Below are positions 32,941 to 41,513 of a stretch of 48,385 bases of DNA, one piece after another (the stretch's first letter is position 1; each line of letters opens with the position of its first letter). The stretch lies in assembly GCA_021732845.1 (NCBI GenBank), contig JAKFUF010000128.1, positions 1-48,385 on the forward strand, in the 5' to 3' direction. A program made the translations under genes and the position numbers. The notes beneath the pieces were generated by a model that ran no database searches, was not told the DNA's origin, and saw only the letters and a program-made list of their open reading frames with translations. This DNA comes from Planctomycetaceae bacterium (lineage in GTDB: Bacteria > Planctomycetota > Planctomycetia > Planctomycetales > Planctomycetaceae).

Positions 32941-35900
32941 CACGCAGGAAAAAGTTCACAGAGTGGCTGACCCGCCTCCCCGCCTGGGGATATCGGCTCG
33001 CCGCCAGCTTTTTCCCCCGTCCCCGGCAACCCGTCTCCTGGCGCGACGCGTGGCCGGTGGTGGGGTTTCTCGCCGCCTACGCCGGGTTGTGCCTGTGGCT
33101 CGTGTTCTCCAAGCGGGTGATGTTTGCCCGGCCACAGATGTTCGCCCTGATGGCTGTGTCGCCGTGGGTGTGGTGGATGGCGGTGGCGGGCTACGCCGGC
33201 TTGAGCAAATCGCGGGCAGCGGTGGCCACACTCGTGCGGCTGTCGCTGGCGGGCTTGTTCGCGATGGTGCTGGCTGAGCCACGCTCGGTGCGGACGCAGG
33301 ACGTGCAAAGCATCGTCTTCTGTGTCGACGTGTCGGCCTCGGTGTCCGAAGACTCGGAAGACCAGAACGAGACTTCGTCCAACAAGGCGTTCGAGTTCGT
33401 CGCCAAGACGATCTCTGAGAAGCCCGAGAAGGATCAGGCGGGTCTGGTGATCTTTGCCCGTAATGCCGCGGTCGAGCAGCCGCCGCGGCAATCGTTCTGG
33501 CTTGATCAAAACGAGATTGTTCCGACCTCGCAGATGGACCGCGACGCCACCAACCTTGAGCAGGCGTTGTCGTTGTCGGCAGCGATGATCCCGGAGGACA
33601 CGACCGGGCGGGTGGTGCTCATCAGCGATGCCACCCAGACGGAAGGGAATCTGCAGCAGGTGCTGGGCGAGCTGAAGTCCCGCGGCATCGCGGTCGATGT
33701 CCTGCCGATCAGCTACGCCTACGACCGTGAAGTGTGGCTCGAAAGGCTGGACCTCCCGCGGATTGTAAAGCTGGGGGAGCCTTACAAGGCGACCATGGTC
33801 ATCTCTGCCCTGGGTGCCGGCAAGGGTGAATTGACGCTGAAGGAAAACGGCAAAGAACTCAAAAAGATCCCGGTGACATTCCCGGCAGGGAAGAGCCGCC
33901 AAGACATTGAAATCAGCCTGCGGCAGCCCGGCTACTACGAGTACACCGCCACGATTGACGTCCCCAAAGGCGAGGACCACGTTCCCCAGAACAACACGGT
34001 GACCAACTACATCATGGTTGCTGGCGAGGGAAAGGTGATGGTCGTCGTCGATTCGCAGGGGGATGTCCGCGACTGGCAGAGCATGGTTCAGGCGATGAAG
34101 GAGGGCGACCGCCTGGTCGATGTGGTGTCGGCCACCGACCTGCCGCGCGACCCGCTGTCGCTGATGCCGTATGATGCCGTGGTGTTCGTGAATGTCGGTG
34201 TCGAAATGTTCGACGCCGTGCAGTTGCAGGCGGTGCATGATGCGGTCCACGACCTGGGGATCGGCTTCATGATGGTTGGCGGGCAGAACAGCTTTGGCCC
34301 CGGCGGCTATCAGCGGACGGTCATCGAGGACGCACTCCCCGTTTCGATGGATGTCACGCAGAAGAAGGTCCTGCCCAAAGGGGCCTTGGCGATCATCCTG
34401 CACACCTGCGAATTCGCCGATGGCAACACCTGGGCCAAGCGGATCACCAAGCAGGCGATCAAGGTACTCAGCGCCCAGGATGAAGTGGGCGTACTGGCAC
34501 TGACGCAAAACGGCGAAGAATGGATTTTCGAACTGACGCCCGCCGGCGACTACGACAAACTCGTCCCCAAGATCAACGGGGCCGAGATTGGCGACATGCT
34601 CGGGTTCCAGAACGCCATGACGATGGGGCTGGCGGGCCTGAAGAAGAGCGATGCCTCCACCCGGCACATGATCGTGATTTCTGACGGCGACCCCTCGCCC
34701 CCGCCGCCGGCTCTGCTCAAAGCCTTTGTCGACGCCAAGGTCAGCATCTCGACCGTGGCCGTCTTCCCCCACGGCGGAAACGACATCTCCCTGCTGCGGG
34801 CGATCGCCGAACAGACGGGCGGCCGGTACTACTTCCCCAGCGACCCGGCCCAACTGCCGCAGATCTTCATCAAGGAATCCAAGACCCTCAAACGGGGGAT
34901 GATCAACAACAAGACGGTGCAGCCGGAAGCGGGGCAGACATCGCGGATTCTGGAGGGGATTGATGCCGTCCCTAAACTACATGGATATGTGCTGACAACG
35001 CTGAAGGAGCGGTTGACGGAGAACGCCCTGCGGGTCACCGAAGAGGATCAGATCGATCCAATCCTCGCCACTTGGAGTTACGGGCTGGGGAAAACCGCCG
35101 CCTTCACCTCGGACCTGTCGCCGAACTGGGGCAAGGACTGGGTCTCGTGGCAGCAGTACCGCGCGTTTGTGAAGCAACTGCTGATCGACATCTCCCGCAT
35201 CCGCCGCGATGGCCAGTTGCGGCTGTGGACGCAGACGATTGGCACACAGGCCGAAATCTTCGTCGAAGACTTCGCCCCGGGTGATGACACGCTGGAGATC
35301 AAAGCCCGCGTCTCCGGCCCGCGCGAGAAGTCGGAAACGGTGACGCTTAAGCAGGTCGGACCGCGGCGCTATCAGGCCAGCGTCCCGCTGTGGGGCCGCG
35401 GGCGCTACCAGGTGCTGGCCGCCGGGGTCGGCGGTGACCGCAAGGAGAACGCCCAGGATGGGTTCATCGTTTCTTACTCGCCAGAGTACCTGCGGTTTCG
35501 CTCGAATCCTCAGGTGTTTCGCGACATCACCACCAAGACCGGTGGCTCAGTCCTCACCGCCCAAAGCACGGCCGACGAAATCTACAATTCCCATCGCCAG
35601 CCGAAGACCAGTTCCAAGCCGATTTTCGACTGGTTCCTGATCGCTCTGGCCTGCCTTGTGCCACTGGATGTCGCCGTCCGCCGCGTGCAGATCGACTTCA
35701 GCCTGCTGCTGAACGCACTGGGCTATGGCCGCAAACCGGTTTCGGTCCCCTCGACCGCCTCCATGGGCACGCTGCTGGACCGCAAGAAACAGGTTGGTGC
35801 CGCGCTCGGCACCCGCCGCGAAGACCCACCGCCGCTGCCACCACTCTCGCCACCCACCGGTCCGACGCGTCCGCCCTCCACGGGCGGCCCGCCGGTCAAA

Positions 35901-35984
35901 CCTGCCGCTCCGGCGAAGCCACCGGAACCGGATACGACCACCTCGCGGCTGCTGGCGAGCAAGCGGAAGCGGAAGAGTGAGTGA
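32937..35984 (+). CDS. Giant VWA/amidotransferase-like membrane protein
   Basis: A 1015-aa membrane protein. The N-terminus has two hydrophobic segments (WPVVGFLAAYAGLCLWLVF; MFALMAVSPWVWWMAVAGYA, then VRLSLAGLFAMVLAEP). A von Willebrand A domain follows with the MIDAS motif DVSASVSED (about 131-139) and ATNLEQAL, ending at RVVLISDATQTEG. Then come Ig-like and class I amidotransferase-like regions (YDAVVFVNVGVE, GFMMVGGQNSFGPGGY), a second VWA-like segment (HMIVISDGDPSPPP), and a C-terminal helix (FDWFLIALACLVPLDVAV) with a Pro-rich tail. Similar proteins in planctomycetes sit in clusters with ABC transporters, but their role is unclear. ATG at 32937 overlaps the previous stop by 4 bp, so the two are translationally coupled. 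Confidence 0.85.
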   Translation: MTRRKKFTEWLTRLPAWGYRLAASFFPRPRQPVSWRDAWPVVGFLAAYAGLCLWLVFSKRVMFARPQMFALMAVSPWVWWMAVAGYAGLSKSRAAVATLVRLSLAGLFAMVLAEPRSVRTQDVQSIVFCVDVSASVSEDSEDQNETSSNKAFEFVAKTISEKPEKDQAGLVIFARNAAVEQPPRQSFWLDQNEIVPTSQMDRDATNLEQALSLSAAMIPEDTTGRVVLISDATQTEGNLQQVLGELKSRGIAVDVLPISYAYDREVWLERLDLPRIVKLGEPYKATMVISALGAGKGELTLKENGKELKKIPVTFPAGKSRQDIEISLRQPGYYEYTATIDVPKGEDHVPQNNTVTNYIMVAGEGKVMVVVDSQGDVRDWQSMVQAMKEGDRLVDVVSATDLPRDPLSLMPYDAVVFVNVGVEMFDAVQLQAVHDAVHDLGIGFMMVGGQNSFGPGGYQRTVIEDALPVSMDVTQKKVLPKGALAIILHTCEFADGNTWAKRITKQAIKVLSAQDEVGVLALTQNGEEWIFELTPAGDYDKLVPKINGAEIGDMLGFQNAMTMGLAGLKKSDASTRHMIVISDGDPSPPPPALLKAFVDAKVSISTVAVFPHGGNDISLLRAIAEQTGGRYYFPSDPAQLPQIFIKESKTLKRGMINNKTVQPEAGQTSRILEGIDAVPKLHGYVLTTLKERLTENALRVTEEDQIDPILATWSYGLGKTAAFTSDLSPNWGKDWVSWQQYRAFVKQLLIDISRIRRDGQLRLWTQTIGTQAEIFVEDFAPGDDTLEIKARVSGPREKSETVTLKQVGPRRYQASVPLWGRGRYQVLAAGVGGDRKENAQDGFIVSYSPEYLRFRSNPQVFRDITTKTGGSVLTAQSTADEIYNSHRQPKTSSKPIFDWFLIALACLVPLDVAVRRVQIDFSLLLNALGYGRKPVSVPSTASMGTLLDRKKQVGAALGTRREDPPPLPPLSPPTGPTRPPSTGGPPVKPAAPAKPPEPDTTTSRLLASKRKRKSE

Positions 35985-36045
35985 TTTTCGATTGGTTGTC
36001 GATCGCACGTTGCGCGCTGACGGAAGCGCGCCAGAGGTCCGAGTT

Positions 36046-39000
36046 TCAAACCTTTGATTCCATGATTCGCAGGATGCCTCCCAGCGGCACCTGCACCCAA
36101 CTGGGCCGGTTGTTGAGTTCATAGGCCAGTTCATACACCGCTTTTTCCAGCAGGAAGACATCCAGCAGGGTGCGGATCTGCTCCTCGCCCTGGGTGGCGA
36201 AGCTGGCTTCCCCCACGGTCTTCAAGTAGCTCGACACGAACTGGGCGCTGATCGATTGGGTCCAGTACCGCGACCATTCCTGGAAGACCGGCATTTCTTC
36301 CTTCTTCACGATTGTCGCCATCCGGTTGAGCAGGATCGTCTGGCTGGCATAGTCGAACGAGCGAAGCATGCCGGCGACATCGCGCAGGGGCGAGCGTTTG
36401 ATCCGGCGTTCGCTCAAGCGTCGCGCCGGTTCGCCTTCGTAGTCGATGATCACGAAGTCTTTGCCGGTGAACAGAATCTGGCCCAGATGGTAGTCGCCGT
36501 GGCAGCGGATCCGCGCGCCGCTCAGCTTGCTGCCGACAATGCTGTTGAACCGGTCCATCAGCTCCTGTTCAAGCAGCACCAGCGTGCTGGCATCGTCCTG
36601 GGTCGGCCGTGGCAGGTCCTTCATCCGAGTGCGCAGCAGGCGGAGTGTCTTGCGGGCCAGGCCACGCATCCCCTGGTAGAGCGACCGTTGATACAGCTCG
36701 GAGAATGGCTCGGGGGAAAAGTCAGGGTTCTCAGGCGCTGACGCCAGAGCCAGATGCATCTCCGCCGTCCGTTGCCCGAGGAGCGCCGCCGATTCGACGT
36801 AGGATTCGCACAGTTCGCGAGCCAGTTTGGGCAGTGGCGCAGACGCCAAGGCGACGATCCCGCCCGTCGGGAAATCCGCAGCCACCGGTGGCTCAGTCCG
36901 CCGCTTCGTCAGCACCAGCTCAAAGAAGCGGTGGACGTTCTCCAGGGTGTAGGTCCAGGCATCCCCTTCATTCCGGGTGAACTCCTGCAGGATCCCCACC
37001 GTCGAAGTCTGGCCGCTCGCGTCGAGGTAGTCGACCGACCCGGCCACCGTCGGCGAGTGCGGGAAGTGCGCGGTTTCGGTGAGAAACCGGCCCAACTCCA
37101 TGTCGGGGTTCACACCCTGTTCCAGCCGCCGGAACAGTTTCAACAGGAGCTTGTCGCCGTAGATGATGGTGCTGTTGCTCTGCTCGGCCTTGAGAGCGCG
37201 AACTGCCAGCCGTTCGTCGCCTGAGCCACGCAGGGTACGATACGCTTTCAGAGGATGACCCACAATTTTCCCCACCCGTCCGGCGGCCCGCGCGCGTCCG
37301 CCAATCAGGTGCAGCATCAGTTGACCGAGGGCCTCTCCCCCGAAGGCGTCATACAGAACCCCCGAGATGGTTTCTGAGCCACGGGTGACTTGCAGCGCGG
37401 CGATCAACGCCGGCGAGTTGTCGCCCACCATCTGTGTGGCTTGATCACCGGTAGCGAAGCCAACGGGCAGCAGGTAGGTTTCAGGCAGGTCGCCGACATA
37501 GTCCACCTGCACCAGCAGCAGACTGAACTGCAGGGTTGAGTCGGCATCGTCGTGGAGCGGCACAACATCGGCGATGGCGGCACTGCGGATCGTCTTCGCC
37601 TTGCCCGAGAACCAGCGGCGCTTGACCAGCCACTCGGGCAGCAGCCGGGCCAGGGCATCGCGGCCCCTCGCATCCAGTACGCCCTGCCACTTGTCACGGG
37701 CCGACAGAACCGGCAGGTTGTCGGCCGAACGCACCACGGTCGGCGCATTCTCGGCCTCCGTCAACGTCGGTTCGATGCTGGGTTGAATTGAGAACCAGTA
37801 GAACCCGTGCGGCCCCAGCGTCAGCAGATAGGGCAGCTCACCAATCCGGGGGAAGGGCGTATGGCCAAACAGTTCGGTGGGCGTGCAGCCCCGGAAGGCT
37901 GAGAGGTCGAGTTCGACGAATTGGGCGAAGCGGGAGAGGTTGGCGACGACGAGGATCGACTTCCCTTCATAGGTGCGAAGATAGGCCAGGACGCGGTTGT
38001 TCTCGGGCAGCAGGAATTGCAGTGACCCACGGGCGAAAATGGGGTTCCGCTGCCGCAGCGCGATCATCCGCTTCATCCACCAGAAGAGTGAGATCGGGTT
38101 GTGCTGGGCTGTCTCCACATTGACCGCTTCGTAGTGGTATTCGTGGTCGATGATCGCCGGCAGGAACAACTGTTGGGGATTGGCCCCCGAGAATCCGGCG
38201 TTGCGGTCGGGGCTCCACTGCATCGGGGTCCGCACGCCGTTGCGGTCGCCGAGGTAGATGTTGTCCCCCATGCCGATTTCGTCGCCGTAGTAGATCACCG
38301 GGGTGCCGGGCAGCGACATCAGCAGCGAATTCAACAGTTCGATCTTCCGCCGGTTGCCACCCATCAGCGGTGCCAGGCGGCGGCGGATGCCCAGGTTGAT
38401 ACGGGCCTGTTTATTGTGGGCATAAACGCTGTACATGTAGTCCCGCTCTTCATCGGTGACCATCTCCAGCGTCAGTTCGTCGTGGTTCCGCAGGAACATG
38501 AACCACTGGCAGACTTCGGGAATCTCCGGCGTCTGCTGCATAATGTCGATGATCGGGAAGCGGTCCTCCATCTGCACCGCCATGAACATCCGGGGCATCA
38601 CGGGAAAGTGAAACGCCGCGTGACACTCGTCACCCTTGCCGAAATACTCGACAGAATCTTCCGGCCATTGATTGGCCTCGGCCAGCAGCATGCGGCCGGG
38701 GTAGTTCTTGTCGACATAGGCCCGCACCTGGGCCAGAAAGGCGTGCGTCTCCGGGAGGTTTTCGCAGTTGGAGCCTTCCCGCTCGTAAAGGTAGGGCACG
38801 GCATCCAGCCGCAACCCGTCCACCCCCATCGACAGCCAGTGGTCGAGCACCTGAAACAGGGCCTTGTGGACCTCGGGGTTGTCAAAGTTCAGGTCGGGCT
38901 GGTGGCTGTAGAAGCGGTGCCAGAAGTAAGCCTCGGCAACTGGATCCCAGGTCCAGTTGGAACGCTCGAAATCCTTGAAGATGATCCGGGCGTCTTTGTA

Positions 39001-39417
39001 TTTTTCGGTGGTGTCGCTCCAGACGTAAAAGTCGCGGTAGCGGCTGCCGGGTTTCGACGTCCGCGCCCGCTGGAACCACGGATGCTGATCCGACGTGTGA
39101 TTCAGCACGAGTTCGATGATCACCTTGAGCCCGCGCTCATGCGCCGCCCGCAGGAACGCCTTGAAATCCTGCAGCGTCCCGTAGCTCGGGTTGATGCTGG
39201 TGTATTCGGCGATGTCGTAGCCGTCGTCCCGCAGTGGCGACGGGAAGAACGGCAGGAGCCAGATGGCCGTGGCTCCCAAATCCTGGATGTAGTCCAGCTT
39301 GCTCAGCAGACCGCGAAAATCCCCAATGCCGTCCGCGGTGGAGTCGCAGAACGACCGGACATGGAGCTGATAGACCACAGCATCCTTGTACCACAGCAAG
39401 TTTGGATCTTTGCTCAC
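36046..39417 (-). CDS. treS: Trehalose synthase fused to maltokinase
   Basis: An 1123-aa two-domain enzyme of trehalose/alpha-glucan metabolism. The N-terminal 550 residues are a GH13 maltose alpha-glucosyltransferase (TreS), which interconverts maltose and trehalose: YQLHVRSFCDS, VLNHTSDQHPWF, nucleophile Asp205 in GLRLDAVPYL, acid/base Glu247 in LLAEANQWPED, Asp313 in FLRNHDEL. The C-terminal 450 residues are a maltokinase (Pep2-like): EQSNSTIIYGDKLLLKLFRR, then the catalytic loop RCHGDYHLGQ and metal-binding VIIDYEGEP. Together they make maltose 1-phosphate, the GlgE substrate; glgE is not in this window. Fusion of the two is common. The gene stands alone. Confidence 0.92.
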   Translation of the reverse strand: MSKDPNLLWYKDAVVYQLHVRSFCDSTADGIGDFRGLLSKLDYIQDLGATAIWLLPFFPSPLRDDGYDIAEYTSINPSYGTLQDFKAFLRAAHERGLKVIIELVLNHTSDQHPWFQRARTSKPGSRYRDFYVWSDTTEKYKDARIIFKDFERSNWTWDPVAEAYFWHRFYSHQPDLNFDNPEVHKALFQVLDHWLSMGVDGLRLDAVPYLYEREGSNCENLPETHAFLAQVRAYVDKNYPGRMLLAEANQWPEDSVEYFGKGDECHAAFHFPVMPRMFMAVQMEDRFPIIDIMQQTPEIPEVCQWFMFLRNHDELTLEMVTDEERDYMYSVYAHNKQARINLGIRRRLAPLMGGNRRKIELLNSLLMSLPGTPVIYYGDEIGMGDNIYLGDRNGVRTPMQWSPDRNAGFSGANPQQLFLPAIIDHEYHYEAVNVETAQHNPISLFWWMKRMIALRQRNPIFARGSLQFLLPENNRVLAYLRTYEGKSILVVANLSRFAQFVELDLSAFRGCTPTELFGHTPFPRIGELPYLLTLGPHGFYWFSIQPSIEPTLTEAENAPTVVRSADNLPVLSARDKWQGVLDARGRDALARLLPEWLVKRRWFSGKAKTIRSAAIADVVPLHDDADSTLQFSLLLVQVDYVGDLPETYLLPVGFATGDQATQMVGDNSPALIAALQVTRGSETISGVLYDAFGGEALGQLMLHLIGGRARAAGRVGKIVGHPLKAYRTLRGSGDERLAVRALKAEQSNSTIIYGDKLLLKLFRRLEQGVNPDMELGRFLTETAHFPHSPTVAGSVDYLDASGQTSTVGILQEFTRNEGDAWTYTLENVHRFFELVLTKRRTEPPVAADFPTGGIVALASAPLPKLARELCESYVESAALLGQRTAEMHLALASAPENPDFSPEPFSELYQRSLYQGMRGLARKTLRLLRTRMKDLPRPTQDDASTLVLLEQELMDRFNSIVGSKLSGARIRCHGDYHLGQILFTGKDFVIIDYEGEPARRLSERRIKRSPLRDVAGMLRSFDYASQTILLNRMATIVKKEEMPVFQEWSRYWTQSISAQFVSSYLKTVGEASFATQGEEQIRTLLDVFLLEKAVYELAYELNNRPSWVQVPLGGILRIMESKV

Positions 39418-39956
39418 GGGGGTGTCTCCAGGCGCGCGGTTGAGCGGGTGTCAGGCAAAACGTCGCCTGGTTTGCAATCTGATCATGCAATGCGCTGGTT
39501 ATCACGCCATGGATTGGACCTTCGTTCTCGTGGAATTGCCCTGCCCGGTGCGCCAGAGCGCACAACGCCTCTTAGATTAGGGCGTTGTGGGTCGTTCTGC
39601 AAAAGACGTACCTTTCGTCGGCACCGTAGCGTCGGCTTTAGCCGACACCGATTGGCCAAGCAACAAGGATGGCGTCCAAGAAGCCACGCAGGCGATGCAT
39701 CCGCTCAGCCAACGCCGGCGCGCAGGGCATTGCCCGTCAGAACCGGCCCGCCAGAACCTGCCCGAGATTGGGGGCCGGCTGGTTGTTTGAAGAGAGGATT
39801 TTGAGACTGGATGTAAAAGGATGACAGAGGATCAGAAAGGATGTTCTCACTGAAACCTGGCACAAACAGATCCATTTCTCATCCTCTTTTCATCCCCTCC
39901 AATATCGAGGCCACCTCCATCCGCGCGACGGGTCGGCCTCCCAAATCCGTTAGACC
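39418..39956. repeat. Intergenic region rich in hairpin repeats
   Basis: 539 bp with no gene. It includes a GTCGGCT/AGCCGAC hairpin with flanking CCGTAGC (39624-39646; sister copy 375-397). It also has a large inverted repeat built from AGGAT-type units (39809-39843 against 39873-39897). Confidence 0.6.
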
Positions 39957-40730
39957 TCACTCGAAGTCCGTCTCGGTCACGACCGGCGTGGTATCGATGT
40001 GAATTTGGATTTCGGTGCCGCCGATGCACAGGATGTCCCCGTCGGCCAGCACCTGGCTCGTGACGCGCCGGGCGTTGACATAGGAGCCACGGCGACTGTC
40101 CAGGTCGTTGACTTCGACGCCGTCGGGGTTGATGGTTAACTGCATGTGCAGGCGGGACATGCGGGGATCGGCGCGAAACCGCAGATGCGCATTGTGGCCA
40201 CGGCCCAGGCGCAGCACCGTGCCGGGGGTGAACGAAAATGTCGGTCCCCGATGAGGTCCTCCCAAAATGCACAGCGTCACGAGTTTCACGCGGTCTGGAG
40301 ACTTCGTGGCTCTGCGAGAGGAGGACTGGGGTGACTTCGCCTTCAGTTTCTCATACGCCTGCAAGACTTCCGTCACGTAGTGCGGATAGCGCCGCAGGTA
40401 CCGGCTCATGATCGGCAGGGCCTGCCGCCGCTGCAGAACATCCAGTTCGATCTCCAGCAGTTTGATGAACAACGTCCGCTGCTCTTCGGGCGGAACCCAG
40501 GTCAAAAACTCGCGAATTTCCGGTTCGGCGTCGCACGTCCAGTCTTCCAGAAACAGCTCGCACGCCTGCCGGATATGATCCGGGACGAGCGGCTTGTGTG
40601 GCGGCAGGGGGATTGAGCGACCGCCTGCGCGCGACGCATGATCCGACCGCGGGCGGCTGCGCGACTTCTCCGACCAGGAGGATGGATCGCGACTCGATTG
40701 GGCGCTGGCATTAACGGATGAGTGGGGCAT
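39957..40730 (-). CDS. FHA-domain protein with planctomycete N-terminus
   Basis: A 257-aa protein. After a basic, Ser/Arg-rich start (about 1-50) comes a helical segment (VPDHIRQACELFLEDW to YVTEVLQAYEKLK, about 50-128) like the N-terminal parts that precede kinases in planctomycetes. The C-terminal FHA domain (about 145-245) has LRLGRG, the RMSRLHMQL motif, VNDLDSRRGSYVN and DILCIGG, so all the conserved positions for phosphothreonine binding are present. The ATG at 40730 was picked because the upstream in-frame part reads like non-coding sequence. Neighbours (trehalose synthase and tRNA-Val) do not suggest a pathway. Confidence 0.85.
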   Translation of the reverse strand: MPHSSVNASAQSSRDPSSWSEKSRSRPRSDHASRAGGRSIPLPPHKPLVPDHIRQACELFLEDWTCDAEPEIREFLTWVPPEEQRTLFIKLLEIELDVLQRRQALPIMSRYLRRYPHYVTEVLQAYEKLKAKSPQSSSRRATKSPDRVKLVTLCILGGPHRGPTFSFTPGTVLRLGRGHNAHLRFRADPRMSRLHMQLTINPDGVEVNDLDSRRGSYVNARRVTSQVLADGDILCIGGTEIQIHIDTTPVVTETDFE

Positions 40731-40952
40731 ACGACACTCGGTTTCTATTCGCCTGGCGCAAGTGGAGTCACGGAGCAGTTTCGATTCGTCACGCCTTGTA
40801 AATGCGATTCGTCCGTCGAACTCTGCCAGTTCGCGGGCGGATTTGTGGCAAATTTTGGGGGCTTCTCTGGAAACCGGCCGCAAACATCTCCCGTAAAGAG
40901 GCTTGCGGCTTTTGAGTTTGGCGTGTCAGGGCAGCCAGCAGCGCAGAGGCGC

Positions 40953-40982
40953 AAAGAAAAACCACCGGGTAAACCGGTGGTT
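40953..40982 (-). terminator. Rho-independent terminator of tRNA-Val
   Basis: On the minus strand a perfect 9-bp stem, AACCACCGG/CCGGTGGTT with a 5-nt loop, is followed by TTTTCTTT, directly after the tRNA gene. This is the clearest terminator in the window. Confidence 0.9.
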
Positions 40983-40987
40983 GAAGT

Positions 40988-41061
40988 GGACGATACTGGA
41001 TTCGAACCAGTGACCCCCTCGATGTCAACGAGGTGCGCTAACCGGGCTGCGCTAATCGTCC
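40988..41061 (-). tRNA. tRNA-Val(GAC)
   Basis: A 74-nt tRNA gene on the minus strand. The acceptor stem GGACGAT/ATCGTCC closes. The D arm is GCGC..GCGC, the anticodon stem CCTCG/CGAGG has loop TTGACAT with anticodon GAC (valine), and the T arm is ACTGG-TTCGAAT-CCAGT. CCA is not encoded. A long open frame on both strands crosses it but is non-coding. No integrase gene lies nearby. Confidence 0.97.
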
Positions 41062-41399
41062 GTGCCGCCGCAATGCGAGCGGTGAGAGAGAAGTTTAAGG
41101 CAACTTCGCTGAGAACGGAAGTTCGATGTTCAAAAAATCGCCATCGCCCCCAAAACCCACGTCGTAGATTCGGCTTCCTCGCCCGTTCCTGGACGAACGA
41201 CATCGTTTGGTCAGTCCCACGGCTTGGGAAGGCCGTGCCGCGTGACACCCGCCCGCGACCGATCTTGCGACCCCTTGGTTCGCGGTTTAGACTCGGTCAA
41301 GATAGAATTAAACCGCCGGTCCTTAATCCTGAGTCCTTGATTCGCGGCGGCATTTTGGTCCGATCGCGGGCGGCTGATGGTCTTTGCTCAATAGCCTAG
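41062..41399. other. Intergenic, tRNA promoter side
   Basis: Between the tRNA start (minus strand) and the inverted-repeat element at 41400. It must carry the tRNA promoter, but no clear -35/-10 boxes could be named. No gene recognised. Confidence 0.4.
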
Positions 41400-41449
41400 G
41401 TGATTTCGGGACGCCGCCAGCGAATCCGCGACAGGTGTCCCGGAAGCAC
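41400..41449. repeat. Imperfect palindrome, copy A
   Basis: Begins GTGATTTCGGGACGCC and ends GGTGTCCCGGAAGCAC; the two ends are imperfect reverse complements around GCCAGCGAATCCGCGAC. A longer relative (42871-42948) sits before the following ABC gene. It lies about 65 bp before the HlyD start. Confidence 0.65.
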
Positions 41450-41513
41450 GCAATGTCATCTAGAGTCGGCGGCCACCGCAGCCTCTCTCCCCTTCCCACC
41501 CTTGAAGGCCATC

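Noticed and set aside
32850-34853. 667-aa open frame on the minus strand opposite the VWA gene
   Set aside because: Antisense shadow; composition is His/Arg/Gly rich without motifs, and the plus-strand gene is well supported.
38101-39804. 567-aa plus-strand open frame opposite trehalose synthase
   Set aside because: Shadow of the trehalose synthase gene; the minus-strand frame has all catalytic residues.
40988-41061. tRNA-Val as integration site of a mobile island
   Set aside because: No integrase, no direct repeat of the tRNA end and no island-like genes were seen nearby.
40722-41399. 225-aa open frame crossing the tRNA
   Set aside because: It runs through the tRNA-Val gene and its terminator, so it is not a protein gene.
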